A stretch of 64,000 nt of DNA, from positions 1-64,000 of the forward strand of contig CALANS010000138.1 of NCBI GenBank assembly GCA_937926105.1. The letters run 5' to 3'. Below are positions 18,232 through 26,558 of this stretch, in pieces. The position numbers and the translations under genes were made by a program. Numbering within the stretch: position 1 is the stretch's first letter; the number at the start of each line of letters is the position of its first letter. The stretch is from an uncultured Actinomycetes bacterium (lineage in GTDB: Bacteria > Actinomycetota > Actinomycetes > Mycobacteriales > Nakamurellaceae). Below the pieces are notes generated by a model that was not told the origin of the DNA, did not search any database, and was given only the letters and a program-made list of their open reading frames with translations.

Positions 18232-18954
18232 ATGAGCACCGTCACCGCCTCGTCGCCGCCGCTACGCATCGACTGGCAGGACTCCCCGCCGCCACGCGAG
18301 GACGGGCCCGGCCGGGTGACCGTGCGCCCGCGCACCGGGCTCACCTCGCGGCGCACCTGGGGCGAGCTGACCTATGCCCTGGTCGATCTGGCGCCGTCGG
18401 TGTTCTTCTTCGTCGTGCTCGTCACCCTGCTGGCCACCGGGATCGGCCTGACGGTGGTGTACGTCGGAGTCGGGCTGATCCTGGTCGCGCTGCTGCTGGC
18501 CAGGCTGGGCGGGGCGCTGCAGGCCAGCATCGCGCGGCCCCTGCTGGGCATGCCCGTGTTGCTGCCCGGCCCGTTCCGGCGACGCTCGCCGGGCTTCGCC
18601 GGTCTGATCGGCAGCGTGCTGGCCGACGCCGCGGCGTGGCGCGCCGCCGGCTACTTCGGAATCAAGATCGTGCTGGCGCCGGTCACGTTCGGCGTTGCGG
18701 TCGGCTTGTACGGCTGGGGATTCGGGGCGGTGACGTATCCCGTGTGGCGAAGCTACCTGCCGGCCCAGCTGGGTAGCGACCGGATGTGGCACCGCGGCGC
18801 GCAGCTGTGGAACGGCCACATCGTGGACACCTGGCCCGCCATGGCCCTTCTCGCCGCCCTGGGCCTGGCCGTGCTGCTCGCCGCGCCGCATGTACTGCGC
18901 GCCTTCCTGACCGCCGACCGACTGCTCATCGCGGGGCTGCTGGCCCGTCGGTAG
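18232..18954 (+). CDS. Stand-alone putative sensor-domain membrane protein
   Basis: A 240-residue membrane protein with two hydrophobic pairs at about residues 50-95 and 145-175 and a final segment near 205-230. The layout resembles the actinobacterial 'putative sensor' domain that is often fused to histidine kinases or lies next to ABC exporters. Here it is a separate gene, divergent from an ABC exporter and two-component operon. ATG 18232 begins just before the conserved part; an in-frame start at 18196 is possible. The last 29 bp overlap the 3' end of iolD on the other strand. Confidence 0.72.
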   Translation: MSTVTASSPPLRIDWQDSPPPREDGPGRVTVRPRTGLTSRRTWGELTYALVDLAPSVFFFVVLVTLLATGIGLTVVYVGVGLILVALLLARLGGALQASIARPLLGMPVLLPGPFRRRSPGFAGLIGSVLADAAAWRAAGYFGIKIVLAPVTFGVAVGLYGWGFGAVTYPVWRSYLPAQLGSDRMWHRGAQLWNGHIVDTWPAMALLAALGLAVLLAAPHVLRAFLTADRLLIAGLLARR

Positions 18955-20890
18955 GGGAGAGCAGGTCGAGCTGCGCGCGACGCTGCTCGGTGTAGTCCGC
19001 GTACGCGACCCGGGTCGATTCTAGTTCCGATACCTGCGAAACCGGCACATCCCACCAGGATTCGCTGTCGGGTGAGCCGGGGACCAGCGGGTCGGTGTGC
19101 ACGCAGATCACCACTGGACCACCGTCGGACGGCGCCGCCTTGGCGGTCGCGATCGCCTCGCGCAGGTCCGACTCGGACCGGGGCTCCAGCACGGTCGCGC
19201 CCAGGCTCCGCGCATTGCCGGCCAGATCGACCGGCAGCGCCGGACCGTCCAGCCGGCCGGCCTCGTCGCGGAACCGGTAGCGGGTGCCGAACCGTTGCGA
19301 ACCCAGCGACTGCGAGAGCGCCCCGATGGAACCGAACCCGTCGTTGACCACCAGCACCACGATGATCTTGGTGTGTTCGGCGACCGCCGTCACCAGCTCG
19401 GAGGGCATCATCAGGTAGCCCCCGTCACCGACCATGGCGAACACGTCCCGGGTCGGGTCGGCCCATCGGATGCCGAGCGAGGCCGGGATCTCGTAGCCCA
19501 TGCAGGAGTAGCCGTACTCGACGTGGTACCCGGCGTGATCGCGCACCCGCCACAGCTTGTGGATGTCGCCCGGCATGGAGCCCGCGGCGCACAGCACCAC
19601 GTCCCGCGGGTCGGTCAGCTCGTTGACGGCACCCAGCACCTGCCCCTGGGTCAGCAGGCCGCCCGCCAGACCGTCGGTGACGTCCGGCCCGGGGGAGTAG
19701 GTGGCGGTGACGGAGGCGTCCCACCGTGTCCACTGCCTGGCCGCCTGCTCCGCATAGGATCGGTCCACCCGGTAGGGCTCGTCACCGGCCAGCGCGGATG
19801 TCAACTGCCGCAAGGCTTCCCCGGCATCCGCCAGCACGGCCAGCCCGGCGTGCTTGCCAGCGTCGAAACCCGCGATATTGATGTTCACGAACCGCACCCC
19901 GGCGGCCTGGAACGCGCTGCGCGACGCGGTGGTGAAGTCCGAATACCGGGTACCGGCGCCGATCACCACATCGGCGGCGCGGGCCAGCGCGTTGGCGGCG
20001 GTGCTGCCGGTCGACCCCACTGCGCCCATCAGCTGCGGGTGCCCGTGCAGCAGCGAACCCTTGCCGGCCTGGGTCTCGCCCACCGGGATGCCGGTCGCGG
20101 AGCAGAAGTCGGCCAGCGCCTGCTCCGCCTGCGCGTAGTGCACGCCGCCGCCGGCCACCAGGAACGGCCGCCGCGCGGCACGGATCACCGCCGCTGCGGC
20201 GGCGATGCGGTCTGGCTCGGCGGGCGGCCGGGCGATGTGCCAGGTACGTTCGGCGAACAGTTCCACCGGCCAGTCGTGCGCCTGGGCCTGCACGTCCTGC
20301 GGCAGCGAGATCGTCACCGCCCCCGTGTCGGCCGGGTCGGTGATCACCCGCATCGCGGCCAGCAGCGCCGACGGCAGCTGCTCCGGGCGGGCGATCTCGT
20401 CGAAGTAGCGCGACACCGGACGGAAGGCTTCGTTGACGGTGACGGTGCCATCCTCGAAACGCTCCAGCTGCTGCAGCACCGGCGCGGCCCGGCGGGTGGC
20501 GAACGTCCCGGACGGCAGCAGTAACACCGGGATCCGATTGATCGTGGCCAGCGCCGCCCCGGTCAGCATGTTCGTCGCGCCGGGGCCGACCGATGAGGCG
20601 CACGCCCAGGTCTGCAGCCGGCGTCGCTGCCGGGCGAAGCCCACCGCCGTGTGTACCTGGGCCTGCTCATTGCGGGTCAGCACGTAGGGCAGGTCGGGGG
20701 CGCGGCCGGATTCGACCGCGGCGAGTTCGTGCTGCAGCAGCGCCTGGCCGAGCCCGGCGACATTGCCGTGCCCGAAGATGCCCAACACCCCGGCGATCAG
20801 GCGTTGGCGCCGGCCCGCCCGCTCGGAGTACTGGGCGGCCAGGAAGCGCACGATGGCCTGCGCGACGGTCAACCGGACGGTCTCGCCCAT
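18926..20890 (-). CDS. iolD: 3D-(3,5/4)-trihydroxycyclohexane-1,2-dione acylhydrolase
   Basis: A 654-residue thiamine-diphosphate enzyme matching IolD of the myo-inositol pathway, which opens the ring of the trione intermediate. The N-terminal PYR domain has LTRNEQAQVHTAVGFA with the catalytic Glu. The central domain has VVIGAGTRYSDFTTASR. The C-terminal PP domain has MVGDGGYLMMPSEL and VVNDGFGSIGALS for ThDP-Mg2+ binding, and YSCMGYEIPASLG before it. The start at 20890 overlaps the stop of the DinB gene by one base. No other inositol genes are in the window, so its pathway partners lie elsewhere or it works on a different substrate. Confidence 0.92.
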   Translation of the reverse strand: MGETVRLTVAQAIVRFLAAQYSERAGRRQRLIAGVLGIFGHGNVAGLGQALLQHELAAVESGRAPDLPYVLTRNEQAQVHTAVGFARQRRRLQTWACASSVGPGATNMLTGAALATINRIPVLLLPSGTFATRRAAPVLQQLERFEDGTVTVNEAFRPVSRYFDEIARPEQLPSALLAAMRVITDPADTGAVTISLPQDVQAQAHDWPVELFAERTWHIARPPAEPDRIAAAAAVIRAARRPFLVAGGGVHYAQAEQALADFCSATGIPVGETQAGKGSLLHGHPQLMGAVGSTGSTAANALARAADVVIGAGTRYSDFTTASRSAFQAAGVRFVNINIAGFDAGKHAGLAVLADAGEALRQLTSALAGDEPYRVDRSYAEQAARQWTRWDASVTATYSPGPDVTDGLAGGLLTQGQVLGAVNELTDPRDVVLCAAGSMPGDIHKLWRVRDHAGYHVEYGYSCMGYEIPASLGIRWADPTRDVFAMVGDGGYLMMPSELVTAVAEHTKIIVVLVVNDGFGSIGALSQSLGSQRFGTRYRFRDEAGRLDGPALPVDLAGNARSLGATVLEPRSESDLREAIATAKAAPSDGGPVVICVHTDPLVPGSPDSESWWDVPVSQVSELESTRVAYADYTEQRRAQLDLLSPTDGPAAPR

Positions 20891-21435
20891 CAGGCGATGC
20901 CCCCGCGCTCGGCCAGGCCGCGCACGTAGGCGGCCTGACCGGCGTGCTGCAGGCAGTCGCCGATCAGGCTGACCAGCCGGACGGCCGCCGTCACCGGAGG
21001 GCTCCACCGAGCGTCCACCACCCGGGCCAGCTCCCCGGCGGTCAGCGTCCGCACGTAGGCCAGGCTCGCGGCGTGCACCTCGGCGTGATAGCCGTCCAGC
21101 AGCTCGGCCGGCACCTGCACCGCCGCCACGTCGTCGCTGGGCTGGCCGTAGCCGTGCACCGCCGGCGGGAAGGGCAGCCCGAACCGCTCGTACCACCCGT
21201 GGGCCGTCCAGACCTGCTCGGTGCCGGCGATGCCCGCGACGTGATCGTCCTGCACCCGGGTCAGGTGCCAGACGAGCCAGTCGATGGAATTGGCCTCGAC
21301 ATCCGGCCGATAGGCGCCGACCTGGTCGGACAGCCCGTTCGTCAGGTCCTGCACCAGCTCTCGGATCCGGCCGAAGTGGTCGGTGAAGACGTCGCGCAGG
21401 GCCGTGGTCGCAGCTGATTCTGGATCGGTGGTCAT
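20890..21435 (-). CDS. DinB-fold (DUF664-like) protein, possible mycothiol-dependent enzyme
   Basis: A 181-residue DinB-superfamily protein. Metal-ligand candidates are WLVWHLTRVQDDH (about residue 55) and GDCLQHAGQAAYVRG (about residue 160), the usual H...H pair of four-helix-bundle DinB proteins. ATG 21435 has AGGA about 7 nt upstream; an in-frame GTG at 21450 is an alternative. Its stop overlaps the iolD start (TGATG), so the two are coupled. That suggests a joint function, but the reaction is unknown. Confidence 0.8.
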   Translation of the reverse strand: MTTDPESAATTALRDVFTDHFGRIRELVQDLTNGLSDQVGAYRPDVEANSIDWLVWHLTRVQDDHVAGIAGTEQVWTAHGWYERFGLPFPPAVHGYGQPSDDVAAVQVPAELLDGYHAEVHAASLAYVRTLTAGELARVVDARWSPPVTAAVRLVSLIGDCLQHAGQAAYVRGLAERGGIA

Positions 21436-21492
21436 GGTCACATCCTGCACCCGGTGGGCGGCCGCCCACGGAGGGCCGCCTTGCCGTCCTGG

Positions 21493-22737
21493 TCAGCCGG
21501 CCAGCTGGTCGCGGCGCCGGGTGAGGTGGGCGCGCTCAGCGGGGTTGCCGGTGAGCGCGATCGCCCGGTCGTACGCCAGGCGCGCCTCGGCGCTGCGTGT
21601 CAGTCGGCGCAGCAAGTCGGCGCGTGCGACGTGGAAGGGGTGGTACCCGTCCAGTGCCTCGGTGAGTCGGTCGACCTCGGCGAGCGCCGGGCCCGGCCCG
21701 TCCAGCTCGGCCACCGCCACCGCGCGGTTGAGCCGCACGATCGGCGAGCCGTCCACGGCCACCAGGCGGTCGTAGAGTGCCACGATCTGGGACCAGTCGG
21801 TATCGCGGGCCGACGGAGCGGCGGTGTGTACGGCGCTGATAGCGGCGAGCAGTTGATACCGCCCCGGCGGTCCGTTACCGGCGGCGACCGCGGCGATCCG
21901 CTCGCGGACCAGGGCGTGGCCCTCCGCGATCAGTCCCCGGTCCCACGCGCCCCGGTCCTGCTCGGCCAGGGTGACCAGTTCACCGGAGCGGGACACCCTG
22001 GCGGCTCGCCGCGCCTCGGCGAGCAGCATCAGGGCCAGCAGGCCGGCCACCTCGCCGTCCTGCGGCAGCAGGGTACGCAACAACCGGGCCAGCCGGATCG
22101 CCTCGTCGGTCAGCTCGGTACGCAGCGACCGGTCGCCGGCACCGGTCAGATATCCCTCGTTGAACACCAGGTAGACCACCGCCAGCACCCCGGCCAGCCG
22201 CTCGTGGATGTCCTCGGCCGATGGCACCCGATAGGGAATGTGCGCCGCGGTGATCTTCGCCTTCGCGCGGGTGATCCGCTGCGCCATGGTGGGTTCGGCC
22301 ACCAGGAAGGCGCGGGCGATCTCCGCCACCGTCAACCCGCCGACCAGGCGCAGGGTCAGTGCCATTCGGGCCGGCATCCCCAGCGCGGGGTGACAGCAGG
22401 TGAAGATCAGCCGGAGCCGGTCGTCCTGCACCGGGCCGGCCGGTTCGACGGGGGCGTCGTCGGACACCATGAGTCCCGCCTGGTGCTTGGCGTCGCGACG
22501 GGCTTCGCGGCGCAGCCGGTCGATGGCCTTGCGGGTTGCGGTGGTGGTGAGCCAGCCGCCGGGGTTGGCTGGGATGCCGTCCAGCGGCCAACGTTCCACG
22601 GCGGTGACGTACGCGTCGGCGGTCGCCTCTTCGGCGACGTCGAGGTCGCCGAAGCGGCGCGCCAGGGTGGCGACCACCCGCGCCCACTCGTCGTGGTGGG
22701 CGCGGGTGATCGCCTCGGCGACCGGGGTATCAGTCAC
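21493..22737 (-). CDS. ECF sigma factor, ECF42-like, with long C-terminal extension
   Basis: A 414-residue sigma factor, much longer than a minimal ECF. Region 2 includes FGDLDVAEEATADAYVTAV. Region 4 includes LTLRLVGGLTVAEIARAFL and EPTMAQRITRAK. A helical C-terminal extension of over 200 residues has the DGPGP motif (AVAELDGPGPAL) that I associate with the ECF42 group. ECF42 genes are typically adjacent to DGPF/YCII-like genes, as here. Its GTG start at 22737 overlaps the upstream DGPF gene's stop by 4 bp. No classical anti-sigma factor is present. Confidence 0.9.
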   Translation of the reverse strand: MTDTPVAEAITRAHHDEWARVVATLARRFGDLDVAEEATADAYVTAVERWPLDGIPANPGGWLTTTATRKAIDRLRREARRDAKHQAGLMVSDDAPVEPAGPVQDDRLRLIFTCCHPALGMPARMALTLRLVGGLTVAEIARAFLVAEPTMAQRITRAKAKITAAHIPYRVPSAEDIHERLAGVLAVVYLVFNEGYLTGAGDRSLRTELTDEAIRLARLLRTLLPQDGEVAGLLALMLLAEARRAARVSRSGELVTLAEQDRGAWDRGLIAEGHALVRERIAAVAAGNGPPGRYQLLAAISAVHTAAPSARDTDWSQIVALYDRLVAVDGSPIVRLNRAVAVAELDGPGPALAEVDRLTEALDGYHPFHVARADLLRRLTRSAEARLAYDRAIALTGNPAERAHLTRRRDQLAG

Positions 22738-23120
22738 GACCCCAGCAGCGCCGTGAAGGACTCCGCGGTCTGGAACGGGCGCACCTCGACCTTGCCGCGG
22801 CACGCCCTGGATGCCTCCGCGGCCAGCGCCAGGGCCTGGTCCAGGTCGGCGGCCTCGATCACCCAGAAGCCACCCAAGTGCTCCTTAGTTTCCAGATAGG
22901 GCCCGTCGGTGAACACCGGCCTCTCGCCCTGCCCGTCTACCGTGGTGGCGGTGGTGGCCGCCTCCAGGCCGTCCGCGAAGACGAAATGGCCCTCGCGCTC
23001 CAGCTTCTCGTTGAACGCGCCGGTGTCCGCGAACGCCTCGAGCATCGCCTCCCTGGAGGGGTAGTCGCCGAATTCGTTGCGCTCCGCCGGTCCGAACACG
23101 GACAGCATGTATCGAGCCAT
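22734..23120 (-). CDS. YCII-related DGPF-domain protein
   Basis: A 128-residue YCII-like protein with the group motif FTDGPYLETKEHLGGFWVIE at about residues 70-90. The start at ATG 23120 has AGGAG 10 nt upstream. It lies between a paralogous DGPF gene and the ECF42-like sigma gene, with its stop overlapping the latter's GTG. DGPF proteins are the standard partners of ECF42 sigma factors. They are thought to be targets or modulators, but their biochemistry is not known. Confidence 0.88.
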   Translation of the reverse strand: MARYMLSVFGPAERNEFGDYPSREAMLEAFADTGAFNEKLEREGHFVFADGLEAATTATTVDGQGERPVFTDGPYLETKEHLGGFWVIEAADLDQALALAAEASRACRGKVEVRPFQTAESFTALLGS

Positions 23121-23121
23121 G

Positions 23122-23508
23122 TCACTCACTCTCCTGCGATTGACGTTCGATGATCTCCACGGGACCGGAGGGGAACCGGTGCACCTCCTGCGGCCAGTCC
23201 AGCGACACGGCGAGTCGGCCCGCCCAGTAGCGCGCGGCCTCGTCGTCGGGCACCTCGATCACGGTGAACCCACCGAGGTGCTCCTTGGTTTCGACATACG
23301 GCCCGTCGGTAAAGACCGGCCGTCCATCCCTGTTCACGACGCTGCACACCGCGGTCGAGGCGTCGATACCACCGTCCGCGAACACGAACACGCCCGCCGC
23401 GTTCATCTCATCGAGCACGGCCCGCGAGGCCTCGCTCTTGTTCCGTAGTTCGTCCGGCGTGTGGGCGGGCACCCACTCGTCGTTGAATGCGATCAGATAC
23501 TTCGGCAC
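23122..23508 (-). CDS. YCII-related DGPF-domain protein (second copy)
   Basis: A 128-residue paralogue of the neighbouring DGPF protein, sharing FTDGPYVETKEHLGGFTVIE. It starts at GTG 23508 with AAGGGA about 7 nt upstream and heads the DGPF-DGPF-sigma run. The two copies differ strongly in the N-terminal third, so they are not a recent duplication. A promoter for the operon should lie in 23509-23671, where I see no unambiguous element. Confidence 0.88.
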   Translation of the reverse strand: MPKYLIAFNDEWVPAHTPDELRNKSEASRAVLDEMNAAGVFVFADGGIDASTAVCSVVNRDGRPVFTDGPYVETKEHLGGFTVIEVPDDEAARYWAGRLAVSLDWPQEVHRFPSGPVEIIERQSQESE

Positions 23509-23671
23509 CGTCGGTTCCCTTCTGGTCGGTCGAGGGCCGTCTGCCGGCTCCTCGGCTGCGGCGCTCCGGTCGGCCGCTTACCCACTCCACGAACGCCGGT
23601 GCCCCGATACGACACCATCCCCGAAACGAATTTCAAAGGCCGCCGACGACGGTTCGGCTGACCGGCGCTAG

Positions 23672-24265
23672 CTAGCGCAGCGGCAGTCGCATCACGGCCC
23701 GGGTCGCGGACGGGCGCCGTACCTCGACGAAGCCCGCGCCGGCGAACATCGTCACCGTGCCGTGGTACAGCGAACTGGAACTGCGACGCTCGCCGTCGGT
23801 GACCACCGGGTATCCCTCCACCCGGGAGGCTCCGTGCTCGCGGGCATGGTCGACGGCGCCGGCCAACAGCGCCGATGCCACCCCGTGGCCGCGCCGGGCG
23901 ACCGGCACCACGAAGCAGGTCGTCGACCAGAGCCCTGCCGGGTCGTGCTGGCCCGCCGCCGGCACGGACACCCGCCCGGTGGCCAGCCGGGCATAGGAGT
24001 CCTTCGGTCCGACTTGGCACCACCCGACCACCTCGTCACCGTCGTAGGCCAGCACCCCCGGCGCGCGATCACCGGCGCACACCTGCTCGGCCAGCGCCGA
24101 TCGCCGATCGGTGACCCTGGTGTCGTTCCAGTCTGCGCCCGGCAGATGGAAGAACTGGCACCAGCAGCGCGCCGGGTCGCCGCGGGTGCCCATCACCGTG
24201 GCGACGTCGTCCCAGCGGTCGGCGGTCGCAGGTTCGATGCGATAGCTGCCCGGCGCTGCGGTCAT
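23672..24265 (-). CDS. GNAT family N-acetyltransferase
   Basis: A 197-residue acetyltransferase. The acetyl-CoA loop is visible as CFVVPVARRGHGVASALLAGAVD, giving the R/Q-x-x-G-x-G/A pattern of GNAT motif A at about residues 118-140. Motif B includes MFAGAGFVEVRR near the end. The N-terminus MTAAPGSYRIEPATADRWD is typical of a stand-alone GNAT. The substrate is unknown. It is on the same strand as the dehydrogenase, 59 bp downstream of its stop. Confidence 0.85.
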   Translation of the reverse strand: MTAAPGSYRIEPATADRWDDVATVMGTRGDPARCWCQFFHLPGADWNDTRVTDRRSALAEQVCAGDRAPGVLAYDGDEVVGWCQVGPKDSYARLATGRVSVPAAGQHDPAGLWSTTCFVVPVARRGHGVASALLAGAVDHAREHGASRVEGYPVVTDGERRSSSSLYHGTVTMFAGAGFVEVRRPSATRAVMRLPLR

Positions 24266-24324
24266 GGGGGCAGTGTGCACCCGGGTGGCGACGGCGGGGA
24301 ACCCGTGCGCCGGATCCGCAGGGT

Positions 24325-25287
24325 TCAGAGGGTGACGACCACCTTGCCCGGCGAGCCGTTTTCCAGCGCCGCGAGCGCCTGGTCGGCATGCTCCAGCGGG
24401 TAGGTCGCGTCGACCACGGGCTGGATCCCAGCGGTCTCGCAGAAGGCGATCAACCGGCGCAGCTCGTCCAGGGTTCCCATGGTGGAGCCGAGCACCGAGA
24501 CCTGCAGGAAGAACAGCCGCTGGAGATCCGCCGACGGGTCCGGGCCGGAGGTTGCGCCGCAGCACACCACGGTGCCGCCCGGCCGAACCGCCTTCATCGA
24601 GTGCGCCCAGGTGGCCTTGCCGACCGATTCGAACACCGCGTCCACCCGCTCGGGCAGCCGGGCGCCGGACTCGAACGCCGTGGCACCGAGGGCATCGGCT
24701 CGCGCGCGGCCCTGCTCGGTGCGCGCCGTCGCCCACACCCGCATGCCGGCGGCCACGCCGAGTTGGATCAGCGCGGTGGACACTCCGCCGGTGGCGCCCT
24801 GCACCAGCATCGTCGAGCCCGGGGTGAGCCCGGACCGGGTGAACAGCATGCGGTAGGCGGTCAGGTAGCTGGTGCCCAACGTGGATGCCTGCTCGAGGCT
24901 CATCCCGGCGGGTTGCGGCAGCGCGTTGCGGGCCGGAACCGTCACATACTCGGCGAGAGTGCCCTGATGGCCGCCCTCGGTGAGCAGCCGCCGCTTCGGG
25001 TCCAGGGTCTCGTCGCCGGAGAAGCCGGGGTCGGACAGGACCGGGTAGACGACCACCTGGGTGCCGTCGTCCGTGGTACCGGCCGCGTCGCAGCCGAGGA
25101 TCATCGGGAACTCCTCGGGTCGGATTCCGACACCGCGCAGGGTCCACAGATCGTGCCTGTTCAATGACGCAGCCCGCACCGCGACGCGAACCCAGCCATC
25201 CTGGATCTCTGGGTCGGGTCGCTCACCCACCACGATGGCGTCCAGTGGATTGTCCGGATCGGGTCGGGAGGCATACACGGCGCGCAT
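24325..25287 (-). CDS. Zinc-type (medium-chain) dehydrogenase/quinone oxidoreductase-like
   Basis: A 320-residue MDR-superfamily oxidoreductase. The N-terminal catalytic fold includes VRAASLNRHDLWTLRG and MILGCDAAGTT. The Rossmann fold has the nucleotide-binding glycines in MLVQGATGGVSTALIQLG, an AxxGxxG-like pattern. It lacks the four-cysteine structural zinc lobe, so it is closer to the quinone-oxidoreductase branch. ATG 25287 is chosen; an upstream extension to 25428 lacks family sequence. The substrate is unknown. Confidence 0.87.
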   Translation of the reverse strand: MRAVYASRPDPDNPLDAIVVGERPDPEIQDGWVRVAVRAASLNRHDLWTLRGVGIRPEEFPMILGCDAAGTTDDGTQVVVYPVLSDPGFSGDETLDPKRRLLTEGGHQGTLAEYVTVPARNALPQPAGMSLEQASTLGTSYLTAYRMLFTRSGLTPGSTMLVQGATGGVSTALIQLGVAAGMRVWATARTEQGRARADALGATAFESGARLPERVDAVFESVGKATWAHSMKAVRPGGTVVCCGATSGPDPSADLQRLFFLQVSVLGSTMGTLDELRRLIAFCETAGIQPVVDATYPLEHADQALAALENGSPGKVVVTL

Positions 25288-25489
25288 GACGGGCACGGTA
25301 GCGCGCCGGCCCCGGCTCGCAGGATGCGGCCGCCGCCGTCGCCCAGCGAGAGAGATTGATCGGCGTGCTCGCCGCTGGGCGGGACGGGGAGATCGAGCTG
25401 GCAGCACTCCAAGAGGGGTGGCAGGCATTGGTTCCGTAGGCTCGGCCCGTGGGTCAGCTACGTCTCCTCGTCACCTCGAAGGTGGGACG

Positions 25490-25585
25490 GTGAGGCGCCC
25501 ACTCCCGGCCGTGACGCGCCGGTGGATGACGATTGCGCTGGTCGCGCTGATGGTGCTCGGCATTGTGGTCGCCGTGCTGCGCTGA
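25490..25585 (+). CDS. Very small single-span membrane protein
   Basis: A 31-codon gene starting at GTG 25490 with AAGGTGG about 5 nt upstream. After RRPLPAVTRRW the sequence is one hydrophobic helix, MTIALVALMVLGIVVAVLR. It is divergent from the dehydrogenase gene and isolated. Peptides like this are common in actinobacteria but hard to verify from sequence alone. Confidence 0.45.
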   Translation: MRRPLPAVTRRWMTIALVALMVLGIVVAVLR

Positions 25586-25686
25586 GGAGCGGATGACCCG
25601 GGTCAGATGGGCGGTGACGGAGCCCCTGGTGAACGCCGCGTCCTTGCGTCGCCTGTGGTGGTCAGGGACTCCGTGCGGCCGGTCGG

Positions 25687-26475
25687 TCAGCGGCCCGCCC
25701 GCCAGGACGTCGGGCGCTTCTCGGCGAACGCGCGTGCGCCCTCGCGCGCCTCGTCGGTGTCAAACTGCCGGGCCGACAGCTCGAGCAACTCGCCATAGCG
25801 CGCATCCGAGTCGTCCACGCCGGTGCCGAGCAGTGCCTTGGTACCCGCCAGGGCGCCGGGGCCGCCGGCCAGCAGGGCGTCGGTGAACTGACGCACGGTC
25901 GCGTCCAGGCCGTCGGGGTCGGTGACGGCATTCACCAGGCCGATCGACAGGGCCCGGTCGGCGTCGAAGACCTCCCCGGTCAGCAGCAGTTCGCGGGCCG
26001 CCACCGGGCTCAGCCGGGCCAGCACCGGGACCGAGATCACCGCCGGGATCAGCCCGATCCGCACCTCGGTGAACGCGAAGGTGGCGGCGCGCACCGCAAC
26101 CGCGATGTCGCAGGCCGCCATGATGCCGACGCCGCCGGCGCGGGCCGGGCCGGCCAGGCGCGCGATGACCGGCTTGGGGCAGTGCGCCACCAACTGCAGG
26201 ATCCGCGGCAGTTCGCGCACCCCCTCCGAGCCGGGCTGGGCGACCGCGGTCTCCTTGAGGTCCATCCCGGCGCAGAACACCGGTCCGGTGTGGGTCAGCA
26301 CCACCACCCGGCCGTCCGGGTCGGCGCCGGCCCGCTCCAGGGCGGCCGTTAGCTGGGCGCGCATGGCAGCGGACAGCGCATTGCGGTTGCCGGGTGAGTC
26401 CAGAGTGATCGTCACCACCCCGTCGGCCACCTGGTAGTGCACCAGCTCCGAGCGGGCGCCATCTGCCTGACCCAT
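25687..26475 (-). CDS. Enoyl-CoA hydratase/isomerase (crotonase) family protein
   Basis: A 262-residue crotonase-fold enzyme, likely cytosolic and acting on CoA thioesters. The oxyanion-hole segments are GNRNALSAAMRAQL at the N-terminus, PVFCAGMDLKE near residue 75 and AGGVGIMAACDIAVA near residue 115. ATG 26475 has AAGGA about 9 nt upstream. It is divergent from hemW. Hydratase versus isomerase activity cannot be decided from the visible motifs. Confidence 0.9.
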   Translation of the reverse strand: MGQADGARSELVHYQVADGVVTITLDSPGNRNALSAAMRAQLTAALERAGADPDGRVVVLTHTGPVFCAGMDLKETAVAQPGSEGVRELPRILQLVAHCPKPVIARLAGPARAGGVGIMAACDIAVAVRAATFAFTEVRIGLIPAVISVPVLARLSPVAARELLLTGEVFDADRALSIGLVNAVTDPDGLDATVRQFTDALLAGGPGALAGTKALLGTGVDDSDARYGELLELSARQFDTDEAREGARAFAEKRPTSWRAGR

Positions 26476-26558
26476 CGCGTGATCCTTCCCACCTGGAACG
26501 CCGTCTGCGCCGATCCTGCCAGCCGGGCAGGCCAGAAGCTCCGGTGGGGGCGGGGACA

